Positions 1 to 9,750 are shown, numbered from the stretch's first letter. The stretch: DNA of 64,000 bases from Procambarus clarkii (GCF_040958095.1 NC_091228.1:14229481-14293480), one strand, 5' to 3'. The notes: generated from the letters alone by a model not told the origin. Numbers and translations are program-made.

Positions 1-382
1 CATTGTGTGTAACACCATTCTTGTTTACCCACTGAATTAATAAATTCTGTGGGTAAACAAGTGAATGATGATTATCATGGTCATCATTCTCCTCCTCACT
101 TTGAGAATTAGATAATACATCATGAATATCAGTAAGATTCATGTGTAAATCATCAATTTCAGAGCCTAATCCATACTCTTGATTTGACTCGGCTTCAAAA
201 GAACTAATGTCATTGTCTGACGACTCAATCTCTGAACTTGATGCTGCCTCAGTAAGATTAATGGGTTCACTAGTGTGTACAGCTGTATTTGGATGCATTT
301 TGTGTATACGTTTTAGCCTTCTTGATACTTGCATCCATCTGTTGTTGTATTGGAGTCGCTTTTTTCGCTTATACTCGTACAT
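1..382 (-). CDS. Partial acidic ORF running off the left edge
   Basis: An ATG at 382-380 opens a frame of 127 codons that continues past base 1 without a stop; an in-frame TAA lies just upstream of the ATG. The product starts with a basic stretch (residues 1-31, many K/R, with RRLKRIHK). A Ser/Glu/Asp-rich acidic segment follows (about residues 35-105), and then the start of a hydrophobic segment with the sequence LLIQWVNKNG. I do not recognise the protein. The basic plus acidic start followed by a W-containing helix resembles the N-termini of uncharacterised arthropod transposase-associated proteins, but that is recall and not an alignment. A complete N-terminal or single exon of a host gene is equally possible. 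The plus-strand ORFs over the same bases look like shadows. Confidence 0.35.
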   Translation of the reverse strand, partial: MYEYKRKKRLQYNNRWMQVSRRLKRIHKMHPNTAVHTSEPINLTEAASSSEIESSDNDISSFEAESNQEYGLGSEIDDLHMNLTDIHDVLSNSQSEEENDDHDNHHSLVYPQNLLIQWVNKNGVTHN

Positions 383-1224
383 TCTGTTAAAGAGTGTCAA
401 ATTTCTACATTAGACTACCATATTACCTATATTATTGTTAATAATGTATTGACAGATGCAATATGTATTAAAATTCTAAAAATAAGTCATTCATTATATA
501 CAATGTGTGATAATTAAAGCTGGTGCATATAACATCCTTGTCAGGCACATGCAAAAGTGAACACTTCCAGAATTGGAGACATGCAGAAATGTAACATATG
601 GAAATAGAGGCATGCCAAAACAAAGACATGCATAAATTCAAATTCTTATCGAAATAATTTCTAGTGATTATTATATAAATTATTCCATCAGTACTAGATC
701 AAATATTCAATACCATCCTCCCATTGGAAAGAGTAATCATGTCCTGTTGGACATTAATTATATGTTGAGATATAATCTAAAAGAAAATAGGGACATTGAA
801 ATTGTTGTTAAACTCTATTTCAATAAAGGACACTATAGGGAACCTAGAACCCTGTATTACAAGTGTAAGTGATAATTTTGGAAAATTTAATTAAAGCTAA
901 TTGTGTAGGACACCTGGTGATATGGTGCCCATATCTAAAGAATCACATCAACTGGTAAAGGTATAGACTTGCCAATAAGTGGCTCCCAGGTTAGAGGCAT
1001 AAAATGCCAAAACTAGATGGTAGAATAAAAAGAAGATATTGTAAAAGGTAACCAAACAAAGATGCCACAGAAATATTAGAAAATTAACTTTCGCAAGCAG
1101 CGTGGTAGACATGGTTGGAACAAGTTAGGTGAGAGGGTGGTGGAGGCCAAAACCATAATCATAATCATCTGTATCAAACCTTATTACAGGTAAAACCAGT
1201 AGGCAGTCTACTGTATTTTATCAA
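383..1224. other. AT-rich interval without a recognisable gene
   Basis: I see no coding, RNA or repeat structure that I can support. The sequence is AT-rich and unique-looking, with only short ORFs in arbitrary frames. Confidence 0.5.
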
Positions 1225-1541
1225 ACCGTTATTAGTATAATAGATCTCGTAATAATTTTGCAAAAATAATGGCATTTACTATTTTTAAAAGATTATTAGC
1301 AAATTTACAGAAATGGTGCATTCGGAAGACAAAACCAATTTTTCACTTTTGACAATTGAGCACCTGCTACATCCAGATTCTAGGGAGGAAAGGAAGGACG
1401 ATCTTACTGGATCCCATAGCCTCTCCGAGGCACAAACCAGGCTTTTACATAACCCCCCCCCGCCTGCACCCGAGCTTTTTAAAATAGTAAATGCCATTAT
1501 TTTTGCAAAATTATTACGAGATCTATTATACTAATAACGGT
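1225..1541. mobile_element. Foldback/MITE-like element with long TIRs
   Basis: The left arm (1225 to about 1288, beginning ACCGTTATTAGTATAATAG) is repeated in inverted orientation at 1477-1541, ending CTAATAACGGT. The arms are about 62 bp and nearly identical. They include GCAAAAATAATGGCATTTAC near the inner end. The interior has a conserved module with GATCCCATAGCCTCTCCGAG, a C-run and CTGCACCCGAGC, which recurs in the partial copy at 3,235-3,450. No transposase is present, so this looks like a non-autonomous DNA element. The TSD is unclear because the flanks are AT-rich. Confidence 0.65.
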
Positions 1542-1732
1542 AAATAAATAATAAATAGTAAATAAATCAATACCTACTAAATTTTGTCTATTATGTAGCA
1601 AAGAAGCAGGTCTACGGAAGGCTTTTCTGTTGAGTTCGAAGCCCAGATTACTCGTGGTCTCTGAAATAAGTTAAGATTATAAGTATAAAATTTATAAAAC
1701 CAAATAATAAATCCGGTATTGCTCAATTTCAG

Positions 1733-1985
1733 ATGCAGACGTACTGAATGATATATCAGACTGTCAGCATGGTATTCGATCTGGAAGGTCCAGTGTAACG
1801 AATTTGCTCAGTTTCTATGATCGAGCCACAGAGATCTATAAAGAATTCTGATCAAGAAAGAGATCTAGGGGTGGTATTAGATAGAAAACTATAACCTGAG
1901 GATCATATTAAGAACATTCTGCGAGGGGGCCTATGCTACACTTTTTAACTTTAGAATTGCTTTTAAATACATAGGTCAAAAAGTT
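1733..1985 (+). pseudogene. LINE reverse transcriptase remnant with internal deletion
   Basis: A short open frame reads DCQHGIRSGRSSVTNLLSFY, the RT motif normally seen as QHGFR.GRS...NLL.FYD. It stops after about 38 codons. A few bases later another frame gives RDLGVVLD and PEDHIKNILRG, which belong roughly 150 residues further downstream in an intact RT (the E.DLGV motif). The region between, including the catalytic YxDD/FADD, is deleted. This is a dead fragment of a CR1/Jockey-like LINE. Confidence 0.6.
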
Positions 1986-2039
1986 TTAAAAGTTTTAAAA
2001 GTTTTTTAAACCTCTCGTGTATCATGAGTGTGTTAAAGC

Positions 2040-2330
2040 TTCAGATGGTGCATTCAGATGATGAATATTACCTAGTTCCTTCATCTGGGAAGAATGAACA
2101 CATATTGGTGCATTCGGATGATAAAAACTAACTACTGTAGTTCAATTGATCAACAGACTGTATATCATATGCAGACTGTATGTGGATCTGCGGGCCACTC
2201 CAAACAACAGCCTGGTGGACCAAGCTCCACCAGGCCTAAAGCACAAAGTGATATAGATGTGATAGAGAAACTAGGTCAAATGGAGGAGTAGGTCTGTATA
2301 TTAAACAGCACCTGACGTGCACAGAGCTAC
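2040..2330 (+). repeat. LINE C-type 3' tail fragment and unclassified repeat
   Basis: The stretch around 2187-2245 (GGGCCACTCCAAACAACAGC, then CTGGTGGACCAAGCTCCACC) matches the 3' end of the LINE C copy near 33,880-33,950. The preceding part repeats a short phrase, GGTGCATTC.GATGAT, at about 2047 and 2109. The same phrase occurs inside the foldback element at 1,225-1,541. No ORF here is supportable. Confidence 0.45.
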
Positions 2331-2349
2331 TAAACTCAATGTGGTGGTA

Positions 2350-2540
2350 GAGTGGTGGGGGGGGGGGGGGGAAACATTGCAGAAAAAAACAAATACAATT
2401 TGGTCAACAAAACAGCATTGTTTAAAATAGAAGACATGGGTTGTCATTTTGGGGGTAAGGTAGGTTACATTGAGTTAATTAGTTAGTACTTAGTTTTTAT
2501 CTTAAACTGGTTGGGAGAGGTACAGTGTTGCTGTGCTGGT
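2350..2540 (-). mobile_element. LINE D 3' end fragment
   Basis: Read on the minus strand this ends a reading frame with TSPNQFKI and continues into a 3' UTR. That UTR contains AACTCAATGTAACCTACC and a phrase beginning CAATGCTGTTTTGTTGACC. The same order is found on the plus strand at 7,130-7,185 and 7,560-7,720. It is a severely 5'-truncated copy. A G-run of about 14 bases at 2,357-2,371 (plus strand) lies just beyond the UTR. Confidence 0.55.
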
Positions 2541-2944
2541 GAAAGAACACCTAAAGGTAAATTAAATAATAATTGCGAATCCACAAGAAGTTGACATAAT
2601 ATCGCTAGAGATCTGCAATCAGGATGATAAACTTTCCTTAAAGAATTTGACACACACTTGCTGATAGGACATGAAGTAAATGAAATGTATGTCAAGTTTT
2701 GTGAAATATATGATAAAAGCACAACAAAATTTGTACCAAAGGAGAGATGCAGAACTAGGAAAAGGGGTTTGTTCAACAGAAATTGCGAGAGGGCCTGAGA
2801 CCCAAACACACACAAATGGAATCAATATATAGCAAGAGGCCAAACCCCCAAACATACAAGCGATGCAAAGATGCGAGAAACAGCAGCAGCATTAAGGAGA
2901 GGGACTTAAGGACCATAAATAAAGTGTGAAAATAAACTCGAGTA

Positions 2945-3210
2945 AATTTTTTTAACTACTCTCGACAGTGAAGAAAAACAAATATTCAGACGATTTGTGT
3001 TAGAATCATTAATCTTACACTTTCGGTCATATTCAACAACACAAATACATACACACACATTCCTGTTGCTGTAGCAAGTGAAGAATTACACACACAGATC
3101 ACAATAACGTGATGCATCAAATGAACAAATCCACAAGGGCCGTGACGAGGATTCGAACCTGCGTCCGGGAGCATCCCAGACACTGCCTTAATCGACTGAG
3201 CTACAACAGG
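2945..3210 (-). mobile_element. tRNA-derived SINE
   Basis: The minus-strand head (3,209-3,140) has a polymerase III A box in TAGCTCAGTCGATTAAGG and a perfect B box, GGTTCGAATCC. Spacing is tRNA-like, and the fold resembles a degenerate tRNA with mismatches in the anticodon and acceptor stems, so it is not a functional tRNA. The body continues through TCGTCACGGCCCTTGTGG to a tail with ATATGACCGAAAGTGTAAG and ATTAATGATTCTAACAC. That tail closely matches the inverted-repeat arms beside the PLE at 62.5-63.0 kb. This is a standard tRNA-headed SINE; the partner that supplied its tail is inferred. Confidence 0.75.
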
Positions 3211-3234
3211 GTAAAAGGGTTGAAACCGAAGTTC

Positions 3235-3450
3235 TACTGAACTTACTGGATCCCATAGCCTCTCCGAGGCACAAACCAGGCTTTTACACAACCCCCCCCC
3301 CCTGCACCCGAGCTATGTCAACAGGCCGTTCTCCCTCTTCGCCCTTCCGAATGCACCATATCAGTAAATTTTTTAATAATCTTTTAAAAATAGTAAATGC
3401 CACTATTTTTGCAAAATTATTACGAGATCTATTATTCTATAGAATAATGC
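3235..3450 (+). mobile_element. Partial copy of the foldback element
   Basis: This stretch carries the same interior module as 1,225-1,541 (GGATCCCATAGCCTCTCCGA, a C-run, CTGCACCCGAGC). One terminal arm follows (AAAATAGTAAATGCCACTA through TTACGAGATCTATTATT). The other arm is missing or replaced by the adjacent SINE. Confidence 0.55.
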
Positions 3451-3758
3451 ATATAAATGCATATATGCATATAAATACAAAACAAGTAAATGTAAATAAT
3501 TTTACCTTGCACCTAGATCCACCAAGCCTGTATGGCACGCGTTTCAGTACTTCGGAAATCTAGAACTATCTTGAATCTCTAATCTGCAATGAAACAATAC
3601 ATATTATTGCACTTACCAAAACATGGATGAATGTAGAAAATACAGAACTATTAGCTGAATATCAAATAAATGGATTTAATCTATTTCACACAGATAGATA
3701 TATTAGACCGTGTATATTAGGTAATACCTAACATACACGCCTCCACACACACTACATT

Positions 3759-3789
3759 TGAAATGTAGTCTCAAAAAGACTACATTTCA
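3759..3789. repeat. Perfect 12-bp hairpin
   Basis: TGAAATGTAGTC pairs with GACTACATTTCA across a 7-base loop, TCAAAAA. There is no U-tract and no adjacent gene, so this is an isolated inverted repeat. Confidence 0.6.
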
Positions 3790-4050
3790 ACAGCAAAGAT
3801 TACTCCATAAAAAAATAATTAAATTATTGACCAACATGAGAGAGGGTTAGCCAACATGAGAGGGTTGTGTTGATTGCCTGAAAATATTTAAATTGTTTAA
3901 TGTATTGAATGGCATTTTTCAAGTTACAACATTTTTTAAATTACTGAACTAGGTTCTAGGCTTTGCTAGGCTTAATTCAATTATTACAGATAAGCCTAAC
4001 CTAGCCTAGAACCCAGTGGGTTTTCTTCCTATTGGGGAGTGTTGTACATG

Positions 4051-4913
4051 CCTCGCCTCCACATACACACTAGCACAGCCAGGCCTCGCCTCCACATACA
4101 CACTAGCACAGCCAGGCCTCGCCTCCACATACACACTAGCACAGCCAGGCCTCGCCTCCACATACACACTAGCACAGCCAGGCCTCGCCTCCACATACAC
4201 CAGCACAGCCAGGCCTCGCCTCCACATACACACTAGCACAGCCAGGCCTCGCCTCCACATACACACTAGCACAGCCAGGCCTCGCCTCCACATACACACT
4301 AGCACAGCCAGGCCTCGCCTCCACATACACACTAGCACAGCCAGGCCTCGCCTCCACATACACACTAGCACAGCCAGGCCTCGCCTCCACATACACACTA
4401 GCACAGCCAGGCCTCGCCTCCACATACACACTAGCACAGCCAGGCCTCGCCTCCACATACACACTAGCACAGCCAGGCCTCGCCTCCACATACACCAGCA
4501 CAGCCAGGCCTCGCCTCCACATACACACTAGCACAGCCAGGCCTCGCCTCCACATACACACTAGCACAGCCAGGCCTCGCCTCCACATACACCAGCACAG
4601 CCAGGCCTCGCCTCCACATACACACTAGCACAGCCAGGCCTCGCCTCCACATACACACTAGCACAGCCAGGCCTCGCCTCCACATACACACTAGCACAGC
4701 CAGGCCTCGCCTCCACATACACACTAGCACAGCCAGGCCTCGCCTCCACATACACCAGCACTGCCAGGCCTCGCCTCCACATACACCAGCACTGCCAGGC
4801 CTCGCCTCCACATACTCACCAGCACAGCCAGGCCTCGCCTCCACATACACCAGCACTGCCAGGCCTCGCCTCGCCTCCACATACACCAGCACTGCCAGGC
4901 CTCGCCTCCACAT
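4051..4913. repeat. Minisatellite, 33-bp unit, about 26 copies
   Basis: The unit begins CCTCGCCTCCACATACACAC and ends TAGCACAGCCAGG. Most copies are identical over the first two-thirds. A shorter 31-bp variant (ACATACACCAGC in place of ACATACACACTAGC) appears sporadically and dominates the right end, where C-to-T changes (GCACTGCC) also accumulate. Because 33 is a multiple of 3, long stop-free frames arise on both strands. They are artefacts of periodicity, and no start or splice context supports translation. Confidence 0.95.
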
Positions 4914-5409
4914 TTAAACCAACCAAGCCCACAAATACGTTAACATGGACCAGCATTACACCGTCTAACATACTCTGTCAGATGTAACAACTAAATTTGT
5001 GAATTCAAGACCAAATCTATTGTATAACACAGTGTTAGTACGAGAAAAACATTACTTACATTCGAAGCCGTGTTTTAAAATGGCGGCGGTCTTGTACTGA
5101 CGCTCCAAACTGTGTGTTCGTTTGCGTATGATGAACGTGTGACAATTTACTACAACAATTATTTAATTATTCTTATTCTTTATTTTAATATTTTTAGGGT
5201 ACATGAAATTTCAAACTTATTTGCACACAATAATATAATTGCATTGTCATAACCTTTATATATTACGGAAAATACGATGACATGAACGAAGTCAAAGTGA
5301 AGTTGAAGTCAAAGTCATTCGCCGAACGTATTAGTCATTTTTTTTCTTCCAAACGATAGGGGATAACAAATCCACAGAGAACCTATAATAGCACGAATCT
5401 ATAATAGCA
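4914..5409. other. Intergenic interval, no gene seen
   Basis: Mixed AT-rich sequence. It has one ATGGCGGC motif at about 5,080 that would suit a YY1-type promoter site, but no TATA/Inr and no ORF follows. Confidence 0.4.
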
Positions 5410-6710
5410 AATAAAATTCGTCTTCATCTTGAAAAACATAAATTAATAATTGAGTCGCAACATGGTTTTATAAATGGCCGTTCATGTTTAACAAATTTGT
5501 TATCTTTTTATTCTAGCATTGTTGAGGCAGTTGATAGTGGTAAGGATTGCGATGTTGTATACCTTGACTTTAGCAAAGCTTTTGATACAGTGCCACATGA
5601 AAGACTGATTAAAAAGATAGAGTCTCATGGTATTGGGGGTGCTATATTAAGCTGGATTAGGGCATGGCTATACCAAAGGAAACAGAGAGTTAGTATAAAT
5701 GGAATCAAGTCAGAGTGGGAAAATGTTGTAAGTGGAGTGCCTCAAGGCTCTGTCCTGGGACCTCTGTTGTTTATAATATATATAAATGATTTAGATTCAG
5801 GTTTGAGTAGCAACATTTGCAAATTTGCCGATGATACGAAAATCGGTAGGGAAATTAATTCGGAGGAGGACTCACTATCACTTCAAGTTGATCTAGATAG
5901 GGTTTTGAAATGGTCAAAGGATTGGCAGATGCAGTTTAATGCTGATAAATGTAAAGTTCTGAGGTTAGGTAATGATGATAGAGTTACAAGATACGAGCTA
6001 GATGGTGTTGTGATTGCGAAGTCGGATTGCGAAAGGGATCTGGGAGTTATGATTAGTAAGAATTTAAAACAAAAGGATCAATGCATAAATGTTCGTAATA
6101 AGGCAAATCGGACACTTGGATTTATTAATCGCAGCGTTAGTAACAAGACACCTGGTGTGGTTCTCAAGCTATATCTTGCTCTAGTTAGGCCCCATTTAGA
6201 TTATGCAGTTCAGTTTTGGTCGCCATATTATAGAATGGATATAAATTCACTTGAACGTGTCCAGCGTAGGATGACTAAGTTAATTCCCCAAATTAGAAAT
6301 CTTTCATATGAAGAAAGATTAACAAAGCTTAAGTTGCATTCACTGGAAAGGCGAAGAGTTAGGGGTGACATGATAGAGGTTTACAAGTGGATGAATGGAC
6401 ATAACCGGGGGGATATTAATAGGGTATTAAAAGTATCAACACAGGACAGAACACGAAACAATGGATATAAATTGGATAAGTTTAGATTTAGGAAAGACTT
6501 GGGTAAATACTGGTTCAGTAACAGGGTTGTTGATTTGTGGAACCAATTGCCGCGTAACATTGTGGAGGTGGGGTCCCTCGATTGTTTCAAGCACGGGTTG
6601 GACAAGTATATGAGTGGGATTGGGTGGTTATAGAATAGGAGCTGCCTCGTATGGGCCAATAGGCCTTCTGCAGTTACCTTTGTTCTTATGTTCTTATGTT
6701 CTTAGAATAT
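5410..6710 (+). mobile_element. LINE E, 5'-truncated non-LTR retrotransposon
   Basis: The element enters mid-RT at about 5,413 (KIRLHLEKHK...QHGF in frame). It runs through the RT C-terminus to a stop at 6,633 and ends in a 3' UTR whose last bases are repeats of TTCTTATG (about 6,682-6,706). That 8-bp tail repeat is typical of LINEs that finish in short tandem units. The same 3' UTR (CTGCCTCGTATGGGCCAATA and onward) recurs inverted at 7,500-7,558. The endonuclease and ORF1 are absent, so the copy is non-autonomous. Confidence 0.85.
5497..6633 (+). CDS. Reverse transcriptase, C-terminal two-thirds (LINE E)
   Basis: This is an uninterrupted 378-codon frame, which in fact opens upstream at about 5,413. 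The RT blocks appear in order: YLDFSKAFDTVPHERL (first catalytic Asp), SGVPQGSVLGPLLFIIYIND, then KFADDTKIG with the FADD active site. The thumb motif CERDLGVMISKNLK and the C-terminal block LVRPHLDYAVQFWSPY follow. The absence of stops suggests a young insertion. No RNase H follows. The motif set fits the CR1/L2/Jockey group; I cannot assign the clade more finely by eye. Without the N-terminal fingers and the endonuclease it cannot be autonomous. Confidence 0.85.
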   Translation: MLSFYSSIVEAVDSGKDCDVVYLDFSKAFDTVPHERLIKKIESHGIGGAILSWIRAWLYQRKQRVSINGIKSEWENVVSGVPQGSVLGPLLFIIYINDLDSGLSSNICKFADDTKIGREINSEEDSLSLQVDLDRVLKWSKDWQMQFNADKCKVLRLGNDDRVTRYELDGVVIAKSDCERDLGVMISKNLKQKDQCINVRNKANRTLGFINRSVSNKTPGVVLKLYLALVRPHLDYAVQFWSPYYRMDINSLERVQRRMTKLIPQIRNLSYEERLTKLKLHSLERRRVRGDMIEVYKWMNGHNRGDINRVLKVSTQDRTRNNGYKLDKFRFRKDLGKYWFSNRVVDLWNQLPRNIVEVGSLDCFKHGLDKYMSGIGWL

Positions 6711-6713
6711 AAG

Positions 6714-6850
6714 TGTACAGTAAAGTCAATTTTATTCAGGAAAGTACATACATAGTTGATTTACAAACATAATGTTGGATTTATAGATAGAGCTAGTGCA
6801 TACAATACCTAAAGCCACTATAGTAGGCATATAGCATTTCAGGCAACCGG
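6714..6850 (-). mobile_element. LINE 3' UTR fragment
   Basis: On the minus strand it reads GCCTGAAATGCTATATGCC, then AGTGGCTTTAGGTATTGTAT, and continues past GCTCTATCTATAAATCC. It matches the plus-strand piece at 35,757-35,900. The original ended in AATAAA-like DNA. No coding part is attached. Confidence 0.5.
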
Positions 6851-6859
6851 GCAGTATAT

Positions 6860-7185
6860 ATGGACCCCTTACTCAAATCTCTGAATATGTTAGATATTAA
6901 GTCCCTGCACATACTCTCATGTGTATTTTATATATATAAAACGCTGCACTGTAATGTCAATCCTGACCTTAAAAGCTTCCTAGAAGGTTGTAACAGATCC
7001 CATGAGCACCACACCAGAAACAAATACCTATTTGATATTCCAAGAGTACGACTTAGTCAAACTAGAAATGCTTTACAAATCAAGAGACCTCGAATGTGGA
7101 ATGACCTTCCCAATTATGTTAAAAACTGTACCTCTCCCAACCAGTTTAAGATAAATAAAGATAAATTTATAAGTTAAGAAAAATT
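6860..7185 (+). pseudogene. LINE D RT C-terminal fragment
   Basis: The open frame 6,860-7,177 (105 aa) has the RT tail pattern HHTRNKYLFDIPRVRLSQTR followed by MWNDLPNYVKNCTSPNQFK. This is the region after the catalytic domain where LINEs of the CR1/L2 group carry 'TRN...LPR.R......WN.LP'. Everything upstream is missing. The 3' UTR is split by the LINE E fragment at 7,193-7,558 and resumes at 7,560. Confidence 0.65.
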
Positions 7186-7192
7186 CCACAAA

Positions 7193-7558
7193 TCAACAAC
7201 CCTGTTACTGACCCTGTATTTACCCAAGTCTTTCCTAAATCTAAACTTATCCAATTTATACCCATTGTTTCGTGTTCTATCTTGTGTTGACAATTTTAAT
7301 ACCCTATTAATATCCCCTTTGTTATATCTATTCAGGAAATTGTGGTTGATCTCGAACCCATTGATAATGTGACGACTTATACAGAATTTTGTAACTATAT
7401 CATCAAGATTGTAACCAGCTTAGCTAAATGTAGTGTGGGGTTCAGTCCCTAAGCCCATATATGTGCCTCTCTAACCATTTAGGTTACAGGGCAAAAACAT
7501 AAAAACAAAGGTAACTGCAGAAGGCCTATTGGCCCATACCAGGCAGCTCCTATCTATA
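7193..7558 (-). mobile_element. LINE E 3' fragment, inverted
   Basis: This is the reverse complement of the 6,400-6,700 region of the LINE E copy. It includes coding for STQDRTRNNGYKLDKFRF and the 3' UTR phrase GGCCAATAGGCCTTCTGC. A central part (about 7,330-7,500) has diverged or been replaced. It interrupts LINE D. Confidence 0.65.
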
Positions 7559-7559
7559 A

Positions 7560-7760
7560 CAGATAAACACTAAGTACTACCTAATTAACTCAATGTAACC
7601 TACCAACCTAACCCCCAAAATGTCAATCCATATCTTTTATTTTAAACAATGCTGTTTTGTTGACCAAATTGTATTTTTACTCTTTTTCTGTCATGTTTCT
7701 CCCACCCCTGTTTTTTCCCTTTTTTCTTATTTTTTCTCAACATAATTCATACTTTAATTA
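7560..7760 (+). mobile_element. LINE D 3' UTR, resumed
   Basis: It continues LINE D after the inserted LINE E fragment and matches the reverse complement of 2,350-2,480 (AACTCAATGTAACCTACC, then AACAATGCTGTTTTGTTGAC). It ends in a T-rich tract. Confidence 0.5.
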
Positions 7761-7934
7761 GGCGGATCAGGACATCACCTGATCAAACACATCAAACATC
7801 GTTTGACCACCATCAAACACACACATTTCGTGTGCGTTTGACGCTCACTGATATGTACCAGCGTTGTTTTATATATGGTGCTATTCTATCTTACGCTTTG
7901 TTGCTCTTTTTTACCTACGGGCTCATAGAACATT

Positions 7935-8399
7935 CTATTGCGAAAACATTGGCACCCTTTTCCTGTGATAAGTGGTGTAATTACAAGGTATGACGCAAAG
8001 TGGAACATCGCATGTCTTGCACGCTATACCAGTTTCCTTCCTGATACCCGACTTTGAACACACTTCACACCTGCGACGTTTGGGGATTTTTACCAGCTCA
8101 TGTTTCAATTTATAGTTCAGGCGAGTCTCTGCTATAACAACACGTCGCTGTTGTCTCTGGGTTGGCAATAAACTACTGTCTGAATCGTCGCTCTCACTAT
8201 TGTTTTCAAACACTAATGTGGAATATGAATTATCTTCATCAGATTCAGCTTCAGCACTAGGTGTAGACGTGAAGAGAGGGCGCCTCACACCCGACGGGCC
8301 AGGTGTTGACGGGTCAGCAGGAGGATACACAGGACCAGTGTCATGATTTATGTCTGGAGCATGAACTAGATGTGGAGATATGTAGTTGTTGCAGGCCAC
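7935..8399 (-). pseudogene. piggyBac-type transposase remnant (C-terminal Cys-rich domain)
   Basis: The frame is open for 154 codons from a GTG, with an in-frame TGA four codons upstream. It contains no ATG until after the conserved domain. Residues about 40-85 are Ser/Asp/Glu-rich (ESDEDNSYS, NSESDDSDSS), like a piggyBac N-terminus. From about 95 on it reads ETRLNYKLKHELVKIPKRRR. It then gives the cysteine-rich domain CEVC...GIRKETGIACKTC..PLCVIPC..YH, which matches the C-terminal RING/CRD-like zinc module of piggyBac transposases that binds terminal repeats. The DDD catalytic core is missing, so an internal deletion probably joined N- and C-terminal parts. It is clearly related to piggyBac and clearly not an active transposase. 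No flanking TTAA/TIR pair was identified. Confidence 0.7.
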
Positions 8400-8419
8400 T
8401 CTGCCTTGTCAAATTTCAA

Positions 8420-8593
8420 TAAAGACCAAATAGCAACTTCATGGAACTAGAGCAGAGTTAGTTTCCTTCGATCATCTGTGTTGGCCTTGTACAATGCATG
8501 TACAATGCATTGAGTAAAGACCAAATAGCAACTTCATGGAACTAGAGCAGAGTTAGTTTCCTTCGATCATCTGTGTTGGCCTTGTACAATGCA
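8420..8593. repeat. Tandem duplication, 95-bp period
   Basis: 8,420-8,498 and 8,515-8,593 are identical over 79 bp (TAAAGACCAAATAGCAACTT through GGCCTTGTACAATGCA). A short GTACAATGCATTGAG linker itself repeats the end. It lies immediately 5' (minus sense) of the piggyBac remnant. Confidence 0.85.
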
Positions 8594-8599
8594 ACCACA

Positions 8600-9750
8600 A
8601 GTTGACATTGAATGTGAATTAACAATGAGACAAGTAAGATTTATACTAATACATTTATACTAACTCTGTTGAGCGTTGACCATTTATACATCAAATCTGT
8701 TGATGTGAGCACTTTAGTTTAGTCTGCCGTTTAAAGAAAAAAAGAGCATATCAATGGTATATCACAGAAAACGAATTTATCATAAACTCATGTATTTGTC
8801 TTATCATATTGAACTGCATTCATATTTTTAATATATAACAATATGAATATACAAATTTCTGTAAATCCCCTACCTTGTTGGAATCTGTGGAAATGAATGA
8901 GCAAATTTGCTGGCTGAAGGCGCTGAAGGAAACCACATTGGTTTCATTTTGGATACAAATGTCCATGGAGATTCAAAATGGAAACTAATTATATAGTTGA
9001 ACCTGCAGAGACGAGTTTAAGAATCTGTGTTGAGAGTGATGGACACAGCCTTCACAATTATACTTCAGAGAATGTAAACATCTAAGAGTCATTAGAAATA
9101 TGTGTAGAATAATAAACCCTACATTGTTTGAGTTAGGGAAAACACCATTTGTGATATATAGATACTATAGCTGTTCCTAAAGATTCACCCTTTTTTGCAC
9201 CAGCAAGATAACATATAAGATTTTAAGAGTTGACGAATGTTAATATTCTTGTTTGATAAACTGTGAACTTGAGACATAGTTAATAAGAACATATTAACAC
9301 AACAAAATGTTTTCAAAATCTTTAACACCACTTTCCAGCACCTTATATAATTTATATAAATTATTTTAGAGAATAATACATAAATTATATATTTAAACAT
9401 GATATAGTGTTTAGTGGAATGTATAAGGAGTCAAATTGTGTTAAAAAGAGCAATTTTTAGAAAATTTGGAAAAATACTTTTTTCTGTTCAAATTATAACT
9501 AAATAGATTTTAAAGGTTTCACTCAGCCAATATATATCATTCACAATTTATTAATGAATTTTACAAAAAAACACCATAAATTTTATATTTAAACATGTAA
9601 AAACTATTTGTTTTACATTTGGAAGAAAATAATTGTAGAAAAACAATTTATAAATAAACCTTTGTGTTTGGATTTTTTGAGTAAAAGTTTCTCAAAGGCT
9701 CTCCTGCACCATTCTCAATGCAAATCATTCCCACACCTATGGGAAGAGAT
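8600..9750. other. AT-rich interval without a recognisable gene
   Basis: Only short ORFs, strongly AT-biased (for example the run of TTTATATAA-like sequence near 9,340-9,400). No RT, transposase or structural RNA motif seen. Confidence 0.5.

Noticed and set aside
3120..3210. Functional tRNA gene
   Set aside because: A and B boxes are good, but anticodon and acceptor stems do not pair and a SINE body follows.
4006..4913. Several overlapping 65-171-aa ORFs on both strands
   Set aside because: They are periodic translations of the 33-bp minisatellite; no independent coding signal.
4051..4913. Possible CRISPR array
   Set aside because: Units are contiguous with no unique spacers, there are no cas genes, and the context is eukaryotic.
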